A stretch of DNA of 5,392 nt from Clostridia bacterium (GTDB lineage: Bacteria > Bacillota > Clostridia > Oscillospirales > CAG-272). The translations under genes were made by a program, and so were the position numbers. The DNA is taken from assembly GCA_900753295.1 (NCBI GenBank), contig CAADYQ010000044.1, positions 1 through 5,392 on the forward strand, read 5' to 3'. The notes beneath the pieces were generated by a model. It made no database searches. It had not been told where the DNA came from and saw only the letters and a list, made by a program, of their open reading frames with translations. This document shows positions 4,271 to 5,392 of this stretch, piece by piece (position 1 is the first letter of the stretch; each line of letters opens with the position of its first letter).

Positions 4271-4990
4271 ATGAATAAAGAAGTTAAGGTCAGTGCAAAA
4301 ACCGTAGAAGAGGCACTGCTCAAGGCGGCGGCGGAGCTGGGTGTGACCACAGATGAGATCGAATACACCGTAACTACCGAAGCCAAAAAGGGATTTCTCG
4401 GTATCGGCGCCGTTGATGCCGAGATAGTTGCCACATACAAGGACAAGAATGCAGTCTCAAAGGACGGTCATCTGCTCACCAGGGGCGAGAAGAACGCCGT
4501 TGAGTTTATCGAGACCGTTATTGCGGACATGGGCATCAACGCCGAGGTCGGCACGAGGATCGGCGATAACGGAGCGCTTATCATTGAGGTCTCCGGCGCT
4601 GATTCCGGAGTTCTTATCGGACACCACGGCGAGACGCTGGACGCGCTCCAGTATCTTGCGGGACTTGCCGCCAACCGCCGCGAGATCGGCGAGAACGGTG
4701 AGCGCGCCGAGAAGGGCGAATACGTCAAGGTCGCGCTTGACATTGCGGGATATCGCGAAAAGAGAGAGGAGACTCTCCGCAAGCTGGCGCGCGAGCGCAC
4801 CGCACGCGTGCTCAAATACAAGAGAAGCGTTATGCTTGAGCCGATGAATCCCTACGAGCGCCGTATCATCCATTCGGAGATACAGGGCATCGAGGGCGTT
4901 TCCACGACGTCCATCGGCAGCGACAGCAACCGTAAGATAGTAATATTCCTTGATAACAAGTCCGCCGCCGAAGAAAAAGGAAGCGACTGA
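4271..4990 (+). CDS. jag: RNA-binding protein Jag/KhpB (Jag-N, KH, R3H)
   Basis: This 239-residue cytosolic RNA-binding protein has the three expected parts. The Jag N-terminal domain (about 3-54) includes AKKGFLGIGAVDAEI (38-52). The KH domain (about 70-158) has the GxxG loop as GHHG at 117-120 within VLIGHHGETLDALQYLAGL. The R3H domain (about 165-227) has its RxxxH signature at R197-H201. In other Firmicutes the homologue KhpB pairs with KhpA and affects cell division, cell elongation or sporulation; that role here is by analogy. GxxG loops of this family usually carry Lys or Arg, so the paired His is notable. The start is ATG 4271, twelve bases after AAAGG, a rather long spacing. It follows yidC, its usual neighbour, by 57 bases. 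Confidence 0.96.
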   Translation: MNKEVKVSAKTVEEALLKAAAELGVTTDEIEYTVTTEAKKGFLGIGAVDAEIVATYKDKNAVSKDGHLLTRGEKNAVEFIETVIADMGINAEVGTRIGDNGALIIEVSGADSGVLIGHHGETLDALQYLAGLAANRREIGENGERAEKGEYVKVALDIAGYREKREETLRKLARERTARVLKYKRSVMLEPMNPYERRIIHSEIQGIEGVSTTSIGSDSNRKIVIFLDNKSAAEEKGSD

Positions 4991-5006
4991 GGCTGTTCGT
5001 TTGTGA

Positions 5007-5043
5007 GGGGGCTGTAAAAAGCATCGGGTTTTTTACAGTCCCC
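5007..5043 (+). terminator. Long hairpin between jag and mnmE (possible attenuator)
   Basis: Bases 5007-5020 pair with 5030-5043 over 14 bp (one G-U at 5011/5039) around a 9-base loop. The stem has a GGGG/CCCC base and an A5/T5 top, much like the hairpin at 864-906. No U-tract follows on the plus strand, so it is not a standard terminator; partial termination, RNA processing or a dispersed repeat are all possible. The loop sequence CATCGGG (5022-5028) can instead pair with CCCGATG (5041-5047), which would break the base of the main stem. The mnmE ribosome site at 5064-5070 is outside both folds. Confidence 0.55.
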
Positions 5044-5076
5044 GATGTGATATCCGGGAAGGGAAGGTGACACGTA

Positions 5077-5392
5077 ATGCTTGATACGATAGCGGCGATA
5101 TCAACGCCGCGGGGCAAGGGCGGAGTTGCGCTTATCCGCATAAGCGGCTCCGACGCCATAGCGGTGGGAGATGCGATATTCAAGCCGAAAAACGGGAAAA
5201 AGCTGTCGGAGGCTCCGGTGCGATACTCCGTTTTCGGGGATGTGTGCATGCCGCACGACGGCAGGCAGGTCGATTCGGGACTTGCGGTGACGTTCCGCGC
5301 TCCGCACTCGTTTACCGGTGAGGACACTGTGGAAATAAGCTGCCACGGCGGAGTGCTCGTCAGCGCGGCGGTGCTTGCGGCGGCTCTTGCGG
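5077..5392 (+). CDS. mnmE: tRNA modification GTPase MnmE, N-terminal part (3' truncated by window)
   Basis: The first 105 residues of MnmE are present and the frame is open at the end of the window. With MnmG, MnmE builds the 5-carboxymethylaminomethyl group on wobble uridine of certain tRNAs, using a formyl-folate derivative bound by this N-terminal domain. Diagnostic segments are DTIAAISTPRGKGGVALIRISG (3-24, the DTIAAIATPxGxGGIxIxRISG pattern), RAPHSFTGEDTVEISCHGG (74-92, the RAPxSYTGEDxVEIxCHGG pattern) and IFKP (34-37). The helical and G domains lie beyond the window. The start is ATG 5077, nine bases after AAGG in AAGGTGA (5064-5070). It keeps the classic jag-mnmE order of Firmicutes; mnmG would be expected next. 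Confidence 0.96.
   Translation, partial: MLDTIAAISTPRGKGGVALIRISGSDAIAVGDAIFKPKNGKKLSEAPVRYSVFGDVCMPHDGRQVDSGLAVTFRAPHSFTGEDTVEISCHGGVLVSAAVLAAALA

Noticed and set aside
5007..5047. H-type pseudoknot between the hairpin loop (CATC) and 3' flank (GATG)
   Set aside because: There are no linker bases to cross the 14-bp stem, so the two pairings must be alternatives and cannot coexist.

Overview
The window reads as chromosomal core DNA from a Firmicute of the class Clostridia. I favour an Oscillospiraceae/Ruminococcaceae-like gut lineage. This rests on the gene order rpmH-rnpA-yidD-yidC-jag-mnmE, a Clostridia-type 186-residue adenine-phosphoribosyltransferase-like protein, moderately GC-rich codon use, and a YidC with a long C-terminal tail. 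The lineage is inferred from memory of protein families, not from a search.

Left part (1-910): the 3' end of a uridine kinase gene (udk) is overlapped by a gene for an unrecognised four-helix membrane protein. A near-perfect 20-bp hairpin (864-906) closes this unit. It also closes the convergent minus-strand gene for a purine-type phosphoribosyltransferase (910-1470), which has its own consensus promoter (1502-1530).

Middle (1531-1796): a divergent intergenic region with no gene. It holds an 11-bp purine-rich tandem repeat, an AT-rich UP-like element, a strong sigma-A promoter for rpmH, and an rpmH leader that can fold in alternative ways. This is where many Firmicutes carry dnaA and oriC next to rpmH, but neither dnaA nor DnaA boxes are visible here.

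Right part (1797-5392): ribosomal protein L34 (rpmH), a strong intrinsic terminator, a 55-bp five-unit 11-bp polypurine array, and then rnpA, yidD and yidC joined by ATGA stop/start overlaps. After these come jag (khpB), preceded by a four-unit 7-bp repeat, and the beginning of mnmE, preceded by a long hairpin. Together they cover ribosome assembly (L34), tRNA 5' maturation (RnpA), membrane protein insertion (YidD, YidC), RNA binding linked to cell envelope control (Jag/KhpB) and tRNA wobble modification (MnmE).

The genes are a conserved housekeeping cluster and I see no defence island, CRISPR array, insertion sequence or RNA gene. The unusual content lies in the small non-coding structures between the genes, the orphan membrane protein, and lineage-specific changes in YidC, including a Glu where the groove Arg normally sits.
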